Of a stretch of DNA of 61,368 nucleotides, positions 24,708-33,723 are shown one piece after another. The translations under genes were made by a program, and so were the position numbers. Source of the stretch: Pedobacter sp. (GTDB lineage Bacteria; Bacteroidota; Bacteroidia; Sphingobacteriales; Sphingobacteriaceae); NCBI GenBank assembly GCA_025351765.1, contig JANXVH010000129.1, positions 1-61,368 of the forward strand, written 5' to 3'. The notes below the pieces were generated by a model. The model was given only the letters and a program-made list of their open reading frames with translations. It had not been told where the DNA came from and did no database searches. The stretch's first letter is position 1. Each line of letters starts with the position of its first letter.

Positions 24708-26138
24708 ATGAAACCATTTCATTCAAGAACAAAAATCGTAGCCACCTTAGGTCCTGCATCAGCCAAACCTGAAGTTTTATATAGCATGTTTAACGCAGGA
24801 CTTGACGTTTGTCGTTTAAATTTTTCTCACGGATCTCAGGCAGATCATCAGGCCGTACTGGATACCATTAGGGAACTGAACCAGAAATACGGCTACAATG
24901 TAGGTATCCTTGCGGATCTTCAAGGACCCAAAATTCGTATCGGTATGGTACAAGATGGAGGTATAAATCTAGTGAATGGAAGCAAAACCATTATTACCAC
25001 ACAAAAATGTATTGGTAATGAAGAACGTATTTACATTACTTATGATACTTTTCCACAAGATGTAAAAGCAGGTGAAATTATTCTTTTGGATGATGGAAAG
25101 CTTCAAATGCGCGTTCTGGAGACTAATTTTAAAGACGAGGTAGTTTGTGAAGTAGTGCATGGTGGTATCCTTACTTCCAGGAAAGGGGTTAATCTTCCTA
25201 ATACCAAAGTATCCATCCCTTCACTAACGCCAGAAGACAGAGAAAATCTTGATTTTGTACTTGACAATGACGTAGAATGGATTGGACTTTCGTTTGTTCG
25301 AAATGCTGAAGATATTACCGAATTAAAAGATATTATTGCTGCAAGAGGCAAAACAGCAAGAGTTATTGCGAAAATTGAAAAACCTGAAGCTATTGCTAAT
25401 ATTGATGCAATTATTGCTGTATCAGACGGTGTGATGGTTGCTCGCGGAGATCTTGGAGTAGAAATGCCGATGGAAGAAGTTCCATTGCTTCAAAAAATGA
25501 TTGTTCAAAAATGTCGCGCTGCATCTAAACCAGTTATTGTGGCTACGCAAATGCTAGAGAGCATGATTACCACACCAAGACCAACACGTGCTGAGGTGAA
25601 TGACGTTGCCAACTCTGTTTTGGATGGTGCTGATGCGGTGATGTTAAGTGGCGAAACTTCGGTTGGTGAGTTTCCGCTTATCGTTATTGAGACAATGCAA
25701 AAGATCATTCAAAATATAGAACACAATAATTATCCCTTTCATCCTGAAAAATTCCTTAAGCCCAAGGCTGAAACTTTTTTAAGTGATGCGGTTTGTGATT
25801 CTGCTTGTTTCTTGTCTAAACAAACCAACGCCGTTGGTATTGTTTCATTAACCGTTAGTGGTTACACCGCATTCGAAATCTCGAGCCATAGGCCTAAAGC
25901 ACTTACATATATATTTACCAGCAACAAGAGTTTGCTAAATAGCTTAAGTCTTATTTGGGGTGTACAAGGTTTTTATTATGACAAATTCGAAAGTACTGAT
26001 GAAACCATATTGGATGTTAATAATCTTCTTAAAGAATATAAATTAGTTAAGAAGGGTGATGTTATTATCAATACAGCTGCTATACCAATGGAGCAAAAAG
26101 GTAAAACGAATATGCTTAAGGTTACGGTTATCGATTAA
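24708..26138 (+). CDS. pyk: Pyruvate kinase
   Basis: The 476-residue enzyme makes pyruvate and ATP from phosphoenolpyruvate and ADP, the last step of glycolysis. Present are the N-terminal TKIVATLGPAS, ILADLQGPKIRIG, the catalytic-lysine region VIAKIEKPEA, MVARGDLGVEMP and the signature MLESMITTPRPTRAEVND. The C-terminal domain (from about 355) is full length. It follows the IPExxxVDY gene and probably uses its own promoter with an embedded palindrome. Confidence 0.97.
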   Translation: MKPFHSRTKIVATLGPASAKPEVLYSMFNAGLDVCRLNFSHGSQADHQAVLDTIRELNQKYGYNVGILADLQGPKIRIGMVQDGGINLVNGSKTIITTQKCIGNEERIYITYDTFPQDVKAGEIILLDDGKLQMRVLETNFKDEVVCEVVHGGILTSRKGVNLPNTKVSIPSLTPEDRENLDFVLDNDVEWIGLSFVRNAEDITELKDIIAARGKTARVIAKIEKPEAIANIDAIIAVSDGVMVARGDLGVEMPMEEVPLLQKMIVQKCRAASKPVIVATQMLESMITTPRPTRAEVNDVANSVLDGADAVMLSGETSVGEFPLIVIETMQKIIQNIEHNNYPFHPEKFLKPKAETFLSDAVCDSACFLSKQTNAVGIVSLTVSGYTAFEISSHRPKALTYIFTSNKSLLNSLSLIWGVQGFYYDKFESTDETILDVNNLLKEYKLVKKGDVIINTAAIPMEQKGKTNMLKVTVID

Positions 26139-26165
26139 TTTAGCTACTTTTACAATCCTTCAAAA

Positions 26166-26256
26166 GGAGAGTTGTCCGAGTGGTTTAAGGAGCACGCCTG
26201 GAAAGTGTGTATACCTCAAAAGGGTATCGAGAGTTCGAATCTCTCACTCTCCGCCA
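26166..26256 (+). tRNA. tRNA-Ser (GGA)
   Basis: A complete type II tRNA. The acceptor stem GGAGAGT (26166-26172) pairs with ACTCTCC (26246-26252), the discriminator is G, and CCA is encoded. The anticodon loop ctGGAaa reads GGA for UCC/UCU serine codons. The variable arm is the normal length, and the T-arm GAGAGTTCGAATCTCTC is standard. Confidence 0.97.
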
Positions 26257-26361
26257 AGTAAATTGTATAATGGCCTTCTGCATAACGTAGAAAGCTATTA
26301 TTGTTTCATTTAGGAGGTGGAAGGTGTAGTTTTATAGAATATATAGAATGGACTCGTAAAT

Positions 26362-26396
26362 AAAAGGGCTGTCTTGATATTCAAGATAGCCCTTTT
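26362..26396 (+). terminator. Terminator downstream of tRNA-Ser
   Basis: Arms 26362-26377 and 26381-26396 pair over about 15 bp with one G-T pair and a 3-nt loop, followed by TTTTT on the plus strand and preceded by an A-run, so it can act in both directions. It lies between tRNA-Ser and the convergent H1-like gene. Confidence 0.75.
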
Positions 26397-26418
26397 TCGT
26401 TCCCAATAATTGGATGAA

Positions 26419-26595
26419 TTATTTGGAGTTCTTTTTTTCTGTGATTTCTTTGCGGATTTCGGTTGCTAGGTTTTTTAAATCCTGCATCCCCTTACGTATG
26501 CGAGTACCTGCTGCACCATTGCCACCGTGGTAAAATTTTTCTGCATCTTTTTGGATTATATCCACAAGATCTTTCACTTTTTGAAAGTTGTCCAT
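26419..26595 (-). CDS. Histone H1-like small basic protein
   Basis: A 58-residue protein encoded on the minus strand: begins MDNFQKVKDLVDIIQKDAEKF, then YHGGNGAAGTRIRKGMQDLKNLA, then a lysine-rich end (RKEITEKKNSK). The GGNGAAGTRxRKxMQ centre is the hallmark of the short histone H1/Hc1-like proteins of Bacteroidota, probably nucleoid-associated DNA-binding proteins. Length is typical. It is monocistronic, with the 26362-26396 hairpin just past its stop. DNA binding is inferred from family and charge. Confidence 0.88.
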   Translation of the reverse strand: MDNFQKVKDLVDIIQKDAEKFYHGGNGAAGTRIRKGMQDLKNLATEIRKEITEKKNSK

Positions 26596-26862
26596 AAGGT
26601 TTTTTTGATTTATGAGTTTATATTTGATTGGTTTTGCGAAGTGAATATATCAAAAAATATATTTAATACCTTTTAATTTTTATAATTATTTATCTCACCA
26701 TCATTTAATTACAACTTTTTAAAGGAATTTAAGCAATGTAAGAATAGTTGTATCTTTCTTGTTTGGTGTGTCCTTTTAAGAGAAAATCCCCCTAATAAAA
26801 TGCCGAGTGTAAGCTATTTGTGAAATTCAATGGTCAACTTAACATCATTCAAAACGAACTTC

Positions 26863-27258
26863 CTATTTGCTTTTTTCTTCCAAAAGCTTTATGATTTTAG
26901 ATTTGTCATGAAGCTGTTCTTTCAGAATCAAAACCTCTTCTTTTAATTTTTTGTTCTGAAATTTAATGGTACTTATTTCGTTTTTATTGAAATCATCGAT
27001 ATAATGTGCGTTTTCATCCGCAGCTAATACGTAATTATTTAAGTTTTTATCATCGTATGATTTCAGTGTTACGGGAAAAAATATAGATGGTGACACTTCA
27101 AGAGCTTCGGCCATACGAGATAGCTCATTAAATTTAATGGAATGCTTGGCAAGCGCTAGCCTGAATCCGTCCGGTTTCATTTTAACCTTGTCGGCTAACC
27201 ATCCCTTAGTTAGTTTTTTTTCTTTAAGAATGGCGTCTACAATTTCTTTTAAAGACAT
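26863..27258 (-). CDS. Helix-turn-helix (XRE-like) regulator with C-terminal coiled coil
   Basis: The 131-residue protein has an N-terminal helical domain of about 60 residues (ILKEKKLTKGWLADKVKMK ... FNELSRMAEALEVSPSIFF) that fits a Cro/C1-type helix-turn-helix. A linker follows, then a charged coiled coil from about residue 92 (NEISTIKFQNKKLKEEVLI ... DKSKIIKLLEEKSK), probably for dimerisation. It is divergent from the small gene at 27432, with which it may share a control region. Target unknown. The 267-bp gap between it and the H1-like gene shows no gene. Confidence 0.75.
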   Translation of the reverse strand: MSLKEIVDAILKEKKLTKGWLADKVKMKPDGFRLALAKHSIKFNELSRMAEALEVSPSIFFPVTLKSYDDKNLNNYVLAADENAHYIDDFNKNEISTIKFQNKKLKEEVLILKEQLHDKSKIIKLLEEKSK

Positions 27259-27431
27259 AAAAAATTAAGTATTATTTTTATAGTGCGTAATAAATTAAGT
27301 AATATTGTTTAATAAAATCGTGACGACTCTTGATAATATTTTGGTAAAAATAAATAAAATTTAGGATACACGGTGATAAATACAGGACGTTAATTTTAAA
27401 TATCGCTTACATATTAAATAACTATTTATTC

Positions 27432-27737
27432 ATGGAAAGAAAGTCGAGAACCGTGGTTAAACACGGGCAAATAAGAAAGTATAAAATCAATGAATGTTTG
27501 CTTAAATATAATTTGCCGGATCATCAACAGGCAATGAAAGAATTACCTAAGTTATTGAATATATCTTTAAACACTTTTCATAACTATAGGAATATGCTTG
27601 TAGATGCAAAACAGGATATCCCGCATGAGAAGGTAGTGTTGTTTGAAAAATTATTTGAGTTAAAAGGAGGAGAGTTGCTGAATAAGAATATTGATAGCCT
27701 TCCTTTGAAAGAAATTTTGCATCGCGAACAGAAATAA
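27432..27737 (+). CDS. Small hypothetical protein, possibly DNA-binding
   Basis: A 101-residue basic protein that I do not recognise. It starts MERKSRTVVKHGQIRKYKIN and contains a helical middle, LPKLLNISLNTFHNYRNML, which resembles a helix-turn-helix recognition segment. There are no cysteines beyond one and no membrane segment. The divergent coiled-coil HTH gene 173 bp away suggests a regulatory pair. AT-rich composition like its neighbours. Function unknown. Confidence 0.55.
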   Translation: MERKSRTVVKHGQIRKYKINECLLKYNLPDHQQAMKELPKLLNISLNTFHNYRNMLVDAKQDIPHEKVVLFEKLFELKGGELLNKNIDSLPLKEILHREQK

Positions 27738-27775
27738 CCATTCCCTTTAATCAGGGAGTGGGCGATAATATCGTT

Positions 27776-27826
27776 CATGTTTAAGCTGACCTTAATTTTT
27801 AAGGTCATTGGTCTTTATTAAACATG
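27776..27826. repeat. Nested inverted repeat
   Basis: An outer perfect 9-bp pair (catgtttaa 27776-27784, ttaaacatg 27818-27826) encloses an inner perfect 8-bp pair (tgacctta 27787-27794, taaggtca 27800-27807) with a 5-nt loop. There is no strong T-run after it, so it is a weak terminator at best; it could also be a protein-binding site. It sits 38 bp after the 101-residue gene. Confidence 0.6.
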
Positions 27827-28033
27827 CAGGAAAGAATGATAGCATTGACCGCAGAATGATAATTCTGTATTTAATTTGATACATCGAAATTTCCTTCTGC
27901 CAATCTTAAGAATACCTTCATATGGCTATCAAAAGACCACCAAGAAGGGTTTAGACAGCGTTTTATGCTGTTTTTAATTTCAGATTTCAAATCATGGCAC
28001 ATTTCTTTCATAGTCTGTAAAAAAATTAAACAC

Positions 28034-28642
28034 ATGAAAAAGATATTTATTTTAGCAATTGGCTTATTCGCAGCAACGGCTGCAAGTGCACAAGTAAGGT
28101 TAGGTGTAAAAGCAGGATTGAATCTTCCTGATATTATTAAGGGAAACGGTAAAAATAACTTTGATACCAAAATTAACCCTGGTTTTAATGCTGGTATAAC
28201 GGTAGATATACCATTGATTAAGGGTTTGGCTTTTACACCAGAACTTTTATACGCTACTAAGGGATACAAAGCAACAAATACATTTGGTAAGTTTACGCAA
28301 ACTACAAGCTTTATTGACATTCCAATTTTAGCAAGTATTAATCTTGGCGGAAGCGGTTTAAATTTAGTAGTTGGTCCGCAGGTTTCTTTTCTAACTAAAA
28401 CCAAAAATAAGTTTGAAAATGGTTTCGGAGCCGCAGAGCAGACAATCATTGAGAATGACTCAGATCGTTTCAAAAAAAGTTTACTAGGTGGCTTGATCGG
28501 TTTCCGTTATGATATTAATAACAAGTTTGATATCCATGGCCGTTATGCTTTGGATTTCCAAAAAAACAATGAGGATGGTACTTCAGAAACTCCTGAATAT
28601 AGGAACCAAGTATTTTCTGTAGGTGTTGGTGTTAAATTTTAA
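28034..28642 (+). CDS. PorT-like outer-membrane beta-barrel protein
   Basis: The 202-residue protein begins with a signal peptide (MKKIFILAIGLFAATAASAQ) and continues as an outer-membrane beta-barrel: VRLGVKAGLNLPDI, alternating strands such as FNAGITVDIPLIKGLAFTPELLYA, LVVGPQVSFLTKTKN, and the final VFSVGVGVKF with a C-terminal Phe. This is the porin/PorT_2 class common in Bacteroidota. The frame is open from 27965, but the signal peptide sets the start at 28034. Its own terminator follows at 28661. Ligand or cargo unknown. Confidence 0.88.
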   Translation: MKKIFILAIGLFAATAASAQVRLGVKAGLNLPDIIKGNGKNNFDTKINPGFNAGITVDIPLIKGLAFTPELLYATKGYKATNTFGKFTQTTSFIDIPILASINLGGSGLNLVVGPQVSFLTKTKNKFENGFGAAEQTIIENDSDRFKKSLLGGLIGFRYDINNKFDIHGRYALDFQKNNEDGTSETPEYRNQVFSVGVGVKF

Positions 28643-28660
28643 CCGATTTAAAAACATTGA

Positions 28661-28683
28661 AAAGCCGCTGATCAAGCGGCTTT
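28661..28683 (+). terminator. Terminator of the beta-barrel gene
   Basis: Arms 28661-28669 (aaagccgct) and 28675-28683 (agcggcttt) form a 9-bp perfect stem with a 5-nt loop, followed by more T residues. Confidence 0.85.
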
Positions 28684-28745
28684 TTTTATGTCATTATGAG
28701 CTGCCTGTAACTACAAACGGCTCTTTTTTAGCCATGGTTTTTACT

Positions 28746-28753
28746 TAACTTTG
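28746..28753 (+). promoter_or_regulatory. Perfect -7 box upstream of the GH3 gene
   Basis: TAACTTTG at 28746-28753 matches TAnnTTTG exactly, about 20 bp before the GH3 ATG. No clear TTG lies at the expected -33 distance, so the assignment is partial. Confidence 0.4.
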
Positions 28754-28772
28754 AAATATTTAACTCCTTTAA

Positions 28773-30479
28773 ATGACAATTAAGCAATATCTTACCCTAC
28801 CATTTTTATTTGCAGCTTCCTTATGTACTGGTCAAATAAGAAACAATTCTTACATACAAACACTTTCACAACCAAACCCATGGGTTGATTCTGTTTTTAA
28901 CAGACTTAACAAAAGACAAAAAATTGCTCAATTGTTTTTTGTAAGGGCGCATACAAATCTAGGGCAAGCTTATGAAGACTCAGTTGGAAACGTAATTAGA
29001 AAAGAACACTTGGGTGGGGTGGTTTTTTTTCAGGGCGGTCCAGGAAGACAAGCTATTCTGACAAATAAATACCAATCTAGCGCTAAAGTACCTCTTTTGA
29101 TATCTTCTGATGGCGAATGGGGATTAGGTATGCGCTTGGATAGTGCGGTTTCTTATCCTTATCAAATGGCACTGGGGGCTGTACAAAATATAGAATTGAT
29201 TTATCAGATGGGATTGGAAGTAGCTAAAGATTACCACCGGGTAGGTATTCAACTTAATTTGGCACCTGACGTAGACGTGAACAATAATGCGAAAAATCCA
29301 GTAATCAATTACCGCTCTTTTGGGGAAGATAAATATAATGTAGCTAACAAGGCGGCTGCCTACATGAAGGGTATGCAGGATGGTGGATTGTTGGTTAGTC
29401 TTAAGCACTTTCCTGGTCATGGGGATACTGATGTGGATTCGCATTACGATTTACCACAGCTAAAATTTAGTAAGGCTAGACTGGACAGCTTAGAGATCTA
29501 TCCGTTTCGTGAACTGATCAGAGCAGAGGCGGCAGGTGTTATGATTGCCCACATGAATATTCCTGCCCTAGACAATACACCTAATATGCCTTCTACTTTG
29601 TCAAAACCTATTGTTACCGAAATATTGAAAGAGGAGATTGGGTTTAAAGGGCTGATCATATCAGATGCTATGGGTATGAAAGGTGTAGTTAAATATTTTA
29701 AAAATGGAGAAGCGGATGTAATGGCAGTAATTGCTGGCAATGATATCATTGAGCTTTCTGAAAATAGCGGTAGGGCTATTAAATTGGTAGGAAAAGCAAT
29801 AAGACAAAAGCGGCTCACCATGGAACGTATTGATGAAAGTGTAAAGAAAATCCTAACCGCAAAATATTGGGCCGGATTAAACAAACGAAATACTATAATG
29901 ACGCAAAATGTTGTACAGGACGTAACAAGGCCTACAAGTTTAGCTTTACTGAAGCAACTTGCTGATGCTTCCATGACGGTTTTAAGGGGTAAAGAGTCTA
30001 TGCAAAGACTGTTAAAAGAAAAGAAGACAGCCATTATCAGTATTGGCACATCTGGTATAACTACTTTTCAGCGTAGCTTGGGCACTTATTATCAAAGGTC
30101 TGTTTATTATTCACTAGATAAAAATGCAACTGCAAATGATATAGCTAAAGTATTTACTGGTCTTCCAGAATTTGAGCAAGTTATTGTTGGTATACATGAT
30201 ACACGAGCCCGCCCAGGAACCGGAATGGTGCTCAGCGCCGATCTGAAAATGATGATTAGTGATATGGTTAAAAAAGGTGCTTTATTTGTTCTTTTTACCA
30301 ATCCTTATAATCTGGCTGCATTGCCTGGTTTGGAAAATAGTAAAGGGCTTATTGTAGCTTATCAAAAGGAAGATTTTATGCAGCAAGCCGCCGCATCAGT
30401 ATTAAAAAACCAAATCATTGCTAGTGGTAAATTACCTGTAACTGTAAATGGCTCTTTTAAATATGGCGACGGGGAGTAA
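28773..30479 (+). CDS. Glycoside hydrolase family 3 (NagZ-like beta-N-acetylhexosaminidase)
   Basis: The 568-residue exported protein (signal peptide in the first ~20 residues) is a GH3 hydrolase that probably releases terminal beta-GlcNAc from muropeptides or other glycans. The (beta/alpha)8 domain carries KHFPGHGDTDVDSHYDLP, holding the His/Asp dyad of NagZ-type enzymes, and the nucleophile Asp298 in GLIISDAMGMKG. A second GH3 C-terminal domain spans from about 400 to the end. In many Bacteroidota the same enzyme is fused to a beta-lactamase-like domain, making nearly 1000 residues. Here the protein ends at the usual linker, so that domain is absent. addA follows after 21 bp. Confidence 0.88.
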   Translation: MTIKQYLTLPFLFAASLCTGQIRNNSYIQTLSQPNPWVDSVFNRLNKRQKIAQLFFVRAHTNLGQAYEDSVGNVIRKEHLGGVVFFQGGPGRQAILTNKYQSSAKVPLLISSDGEWGLGMRLDSAVSYPYQMALGAVQNIELIYQMGLEVAKDYHRVGIQLNLAPDVDVNNNAKNPVINYRSFGEDKYNVANKAAAYMKGMQDGGLLVSLKHFPGHGDTDVDSHYDLPQLKFSKARLDSLEIYPFRELIRAEAAGVMIAHMNIPALDNTPNMPSTLSKPIVTEILKEEIGFKGLIISDAMGMKGVVKYFKNGEADVMAVIAGNDIIELSENSGRAIKLVGKAIRQKRLTMERIDESVKKILTAKYWAGLNKRNTIMTQNVVQDVTRPTSLALLKQLADASMTVLRGKESMQRLLKEKKTAIISIGTSGITTFQRSLGTYYQRSVYYSLDKNATANDIAKVFTGLPEFEQVIVGIHDTRARPGTGMVLSADLKMMISDMVKKGALFVLFTNPYNLAALPGLENSKGLIVAYQKEDFMQQAAASVLKNQIIASGKLPVTVNGSFKYGDGE

Positions 30480-30500
30480 CTATTTTGTAGCTTTACTGCT

Positions 30501-33500
30501 ATGCCTCAACAGCCTTTAAAAATTTTACAAGCATCTGCAGGATCTGGCAAAACTTTCAGTTTAACAGCTCATTACTTAACGCTTCTTTTTTCCAGTGAAA
30601 CTAAATACAGGGAAATTCTGGCCGTAACTTTTACAAATAAAGCTACTGAGGAAATGAAAAGCCGGATTTTGGAAGTGCTGGAAGGTTTAGCCAAAGGTGA
30701 CGGCTCAAAAAAAATAGATGATTATAGATTGTTGGTATTACAGGCACATCCTGCAATGAGCACGCATGATCTGCATTTGAAAGCTGATCAAATCTACCGT
30801 AAAATACTCCATGATTATAGTCGTTTTTCTGTAAGTACAATTGATGGGTTTGTACAAAAGGTGATTAGAGGCTTTGCTTTTGAGCTTGGCCTTAATGCCG
30901 ATTATAGTTTAGAAATGAATTATAACAAAGTAAAAGACGATCTGGTTTCCAAGCTGGATGGGGCGCTTGACCACAACAAGCAGCTTTTACAATGGGTTAT
31001 TGACCTTGCCATTGAAAGGATTAAAGATAACAAAAGCTGGAATTACAAAATAGAGTTATATAGCCTAATAGGAGAAATATTTACGGAACGATTCCAACTA
31101 TTCGAGTCGGCGGTAGAACAGTTGGGTGCCGAAAATATAGGCGAACTTTTTAAGAAATATGCCCAAGTTACACGGGAGGAAATTAGCAATTTTGAAAATC
31201 ATATTGTTACTCTTGCAACAAGCATTCATCAATTATTAGAACAATATGATGTAAAAACAGATGTGCTGAAAGGAAAATCTCGTAGCGGATTGACTAAAGT
31301 TATCTTAATTGCAAGAGGCGACCTTTCTAAGGTGGACTCGTTATTTAACTACATAGACGAGCCGACAGAATGGTTTCAAAAAAACAGCCATATAGATGTT
31401 GTTTATCAAGCAATTAATCCGCTTTTAAAAGCAATTAAAGCCCATTACCTGGCTAATATGCCTAAGTACGGTTTAGCTGTTGCTTTTAATAAAAACCTTT
31501 ATTACCTGCGTTTGATGCAGGAAATAGCCGTGCTGCTGAAGCAGTATAGAAGCGAGAATGAAAACCTATTGATCAGCGACGCGCAAAAGCTAATCTCCGA
31601 GATAACCAAAGATGCAGGAGATAATCCCTCTTTTATATGGGAAAAAGTTGGTAACCGCTACAAGAATTTTTTGTTCGATGAGTTTCAGGATACATCCACC
31701 AGTCAGTGGGGAAGTTTTAAATCCCTCTTGTCTAACGCCATTGCAACACCAACTGAAAATATGATAGATCACCTTATAGTAGGTGATACTAAGCAATCTA
31801 TCTACCGGTGGCGAAATGGGGATTGGAATATTTTGCATAAACATGCGAAATCAGATATCGGTGCCGTAAACGTACTAGAAGATAGTTTGTCTGAAAACTA
31901 TCGCAGTGCGGAGAACATTATTACGTTTAACAATTATTTGTATCATACCCTTCCGCATACGTTACAACAAGAGTTGAATCAAAATATTTTGGGGCGTAAC
32001 GAAAGTATCGCTACCTGGTGGAAGGAACAAAATTATGAACAGATCATTACTGATATTTATGAAGGCTCTAATCAAAACTTCGCTTCTAGTACCCTAAAAG
32101 GAGGAACAGTTAAAATTAAAAAGTTTGGGAAGGAAGACGCTCCTAATGAAGCCCGCTTTACTGAAACTGTTTTCAGAGACCTTGCCTTAAATGATATTAT
32201 AGAAGAGATTTATTACCTAAAAGAAGTGTTGCAGTACCCGCTAAAAGATATAGCCATACTAGTAAGGTCCAATAGTGAGGCATTGCTAACGGTCAAGAAA
32301 TTAATGGAGCAGGGTTTGCCCGTATTATCTGGGGATGCTTTATTAATTGCTAATAACAAGGCGGTAAAGTTGATTATCAATACACTTCGAATGCTAATAG
32401 GGTTGGAGTCGCAAATTGCTTTATATAAGGCAAACTGCATTGCGCTTTATCATGCGCTTCATGACAGAGATGCAGACCCTAATCATTTTTTGCATCTAAA
32501 TACTACGGGGCTTACAGATCTTGAAACGACATTGCCAAAAGTACTATGCGATAACTGGCAAAATTGGATACAACTACCTCTTGCTGAGCTTATCGAAATG
32601 CTTATTGAATGCTATGGCTTGAAAAATCTAGCGGAGCATTTACCTTATCTACTTGCCTTTAGGGATTTATGTGCACATGCCAATAAACTTGGAGAGAAGG
32701 GTATAATCGCATTTTTAACATGGTGGGAAGAAGAGGGAATATTGAAGTCGCTACCTTCTCCCGAGGGAGCAGATGCGATACAGGTTGTTACCATACATAA
32801 ATCGAAAGGATTAGCATTTAGGGCTGTCTTTGTTCCTTTCTGCAATTGGGAGATAAAAGGTAAAGTAAACACTACTTTTTGGGTCTCATCTGAAGAGACA
32901 GTCTACCAGGAGTTACGGGGTATTCCATTACGATATAATGAAGCTCTTGCAGATTCAGTAATTGCTAAAGCTTACTATGAGGAATTGCTTTATAACAATA
33001 TGGACGCTTTAAACATGCTGTATGTAGCAACCACGCGATCAAAAGATTATTTGTACCTGGCAACAATGGCGAAAAAGGAGGCTACCAACCTATCTAATAT
33101 CGGCGATGTATTAAACCATTGCTTTGAGGACAAATTTGATAGTAATGTATATGAGATTGTTGAGCATGTAAGTGTGAACAGTAAAAAGGAAAGCCGGAAT
33201 TTAATCACGCTTAACAGTTATCCAACCACTACCCGATTGGCCGAGCTTTATATTCCCTCTGAAGAAAAGCATTTAAAGCATGTTCTAAATATAGAACGAT
33301 CTGGCAGGAAAGGATCCATTTTGCATGATATCCTGGCTAATGCAAGTAACGAAAATCAGGTGAATGTGGTAATTGAAGATCTTCTTTTAGCGGGAATGAT
33401 CCAGGAAGATGAGCGGGAGGATCTGCGGGCATCAGTTTTGAAAGTGTTGGATAATCCCGCTTTGAAACAGATTTTTGACAATGCTACGGAAAGTATTACC

Positions 33501-33722
33501 GAGAAGAGCATTGTTGATGTCCATGGCAAAACGCATCGGCCAGACCGCCTCTTAATTAATGATAATGAGATAATAATACTTGATTATAAATTCACCATTG
33601 ATGAGAGCGATAAACATATTGAGCAGGTTAAAACCTATAAAAATCTGCTATTGTCAATGGGGCACAATAACATAAAGACCTATTTGTTTTATGCCGTTAG
33701 TGGCAAGTTAAAGCTAGTATAA
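30501..33722 (+). CDS. addA: AddA-like UvrD/Rep helicase-nuclease
   Basis: A 1073-residue protein combining a superfamily 1A helicase with a C-terminal PD-(D/E)XK nuclease, the catalytic subunit of a double-strand-break resection complex equivalent to AddAB/RecBCD. Motif I (ASAGSGKTFSLTAHYL) is at residues 10-25, Ia at AVTFTNKATEEMKSR, motif II at FDEFQDTSTSQW, motif III at GDTKQSIYRWRNGD, motif V at VVTIHKSKGLAF and VI at LYVATTRSKDYLYLA. The nuclease shows SILHDIL and HRPDRLLI ... EIIILDYKF. It lies 1 bp before the partner gene. Confidence 0.92.
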   Translation: MPQQPLKILQASAGSGKTFSLTAHYLTLLFSSETKYREILAVTFTNKATEEMKSRILEVLEGLAKGDGSKKIDDYRLLVLQAHPAMSTHDLHLKADQIYRKILHDYSRFSVSTIDGFVQKVIRGFAFELGLNADYSLEMNYNKVKDDLVSKLDGALDHNKQLLQWVIDLAIERIKDNKSWNYKIELYSLIGEIFTERFQLFESAVEQLGAENIGELFKKYAQVTREEISNFENHIVTLATSIHQLLEQYDVKTDVLKGKSRSGLTKVILIARGDLSKVDSLFNYIDEPTEWFQKNSHIDVVYQAINPLLKAIKAHYLANMPKYGLAVAFNKNLYYLRLMQEIAVLLKQYRSENENLLISDAQKLISEITKDAGDNPSFIWEKVGNRYKNFLFDEFQDTSTSQWGSFKSLLSNAIATPTENMIDHLIVGDTKQSIYRWRNGDWNILHKHAKSDIGAVNVLEDSLSENYRSAENIITFNNYLYHTLPHTLQQELNQNILGRNESIATWWKEQNYEQIITDIYEGSNQNFASSTLKGGTVKIKKFGKEDAPNEARFTETVFRDLALNDIIEEIYYLKEVLQYPLKDIAILVRSNSEALLTVKKLMEQGLPVLSGDALLIANNKAVKLIINTLRMLIGLESQIALYKANCIALYHALHDRDADPNHFLHLNTTGLTDLETTLPKVLCDNWQNWIQLPLAELIEMLIECYGLKNLAEHLPYLLAFRDLCAHANKLGEKGIIAFLTWWEEEGILKSLPSPEGADAIQVVTIHKSKGLAFRAVFVPFCNWEIKGKVNTTFWVSSEETVYQELRGIPLRYNEALADSVIAKAYYEELLYNNMDALNMLYVATTRSKDYLYLATMAKKEATNLSNIGDVLNHCFEDKFDSNVYEIVEHVSVNSKKESRNLITLNSYPTTTRLAELYIPSEEKHLKHVLNIERSGRKGSILHDILANASNENQVNVVIEDLLLAGMIQEDEREDLRASVLKVLDNPALKQIFDNATESITEKSIVDVHGKTHRPDRLLINDNEIIILDYKFTIDESDKHIEQVKTYKNLLLSMGHNNIKTYLFYAVSGKLKLV

Positions 33723-33723
33723 T

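Noticed and set aside
26166..27826. tRNA-Ser as an integration site for a genomic island
   Set aside because: No integrase and no second copy of the tRNA 3' end was seen downstream; neighbours are short core-like genes.
27871..28473. Long minus-strand ORF of 200 codons
   Set aside because: It runs antisense to the beta-barrel gene, which has a signal peptide, family motifs and a terminator. The reverse frame has no recognisable domain.
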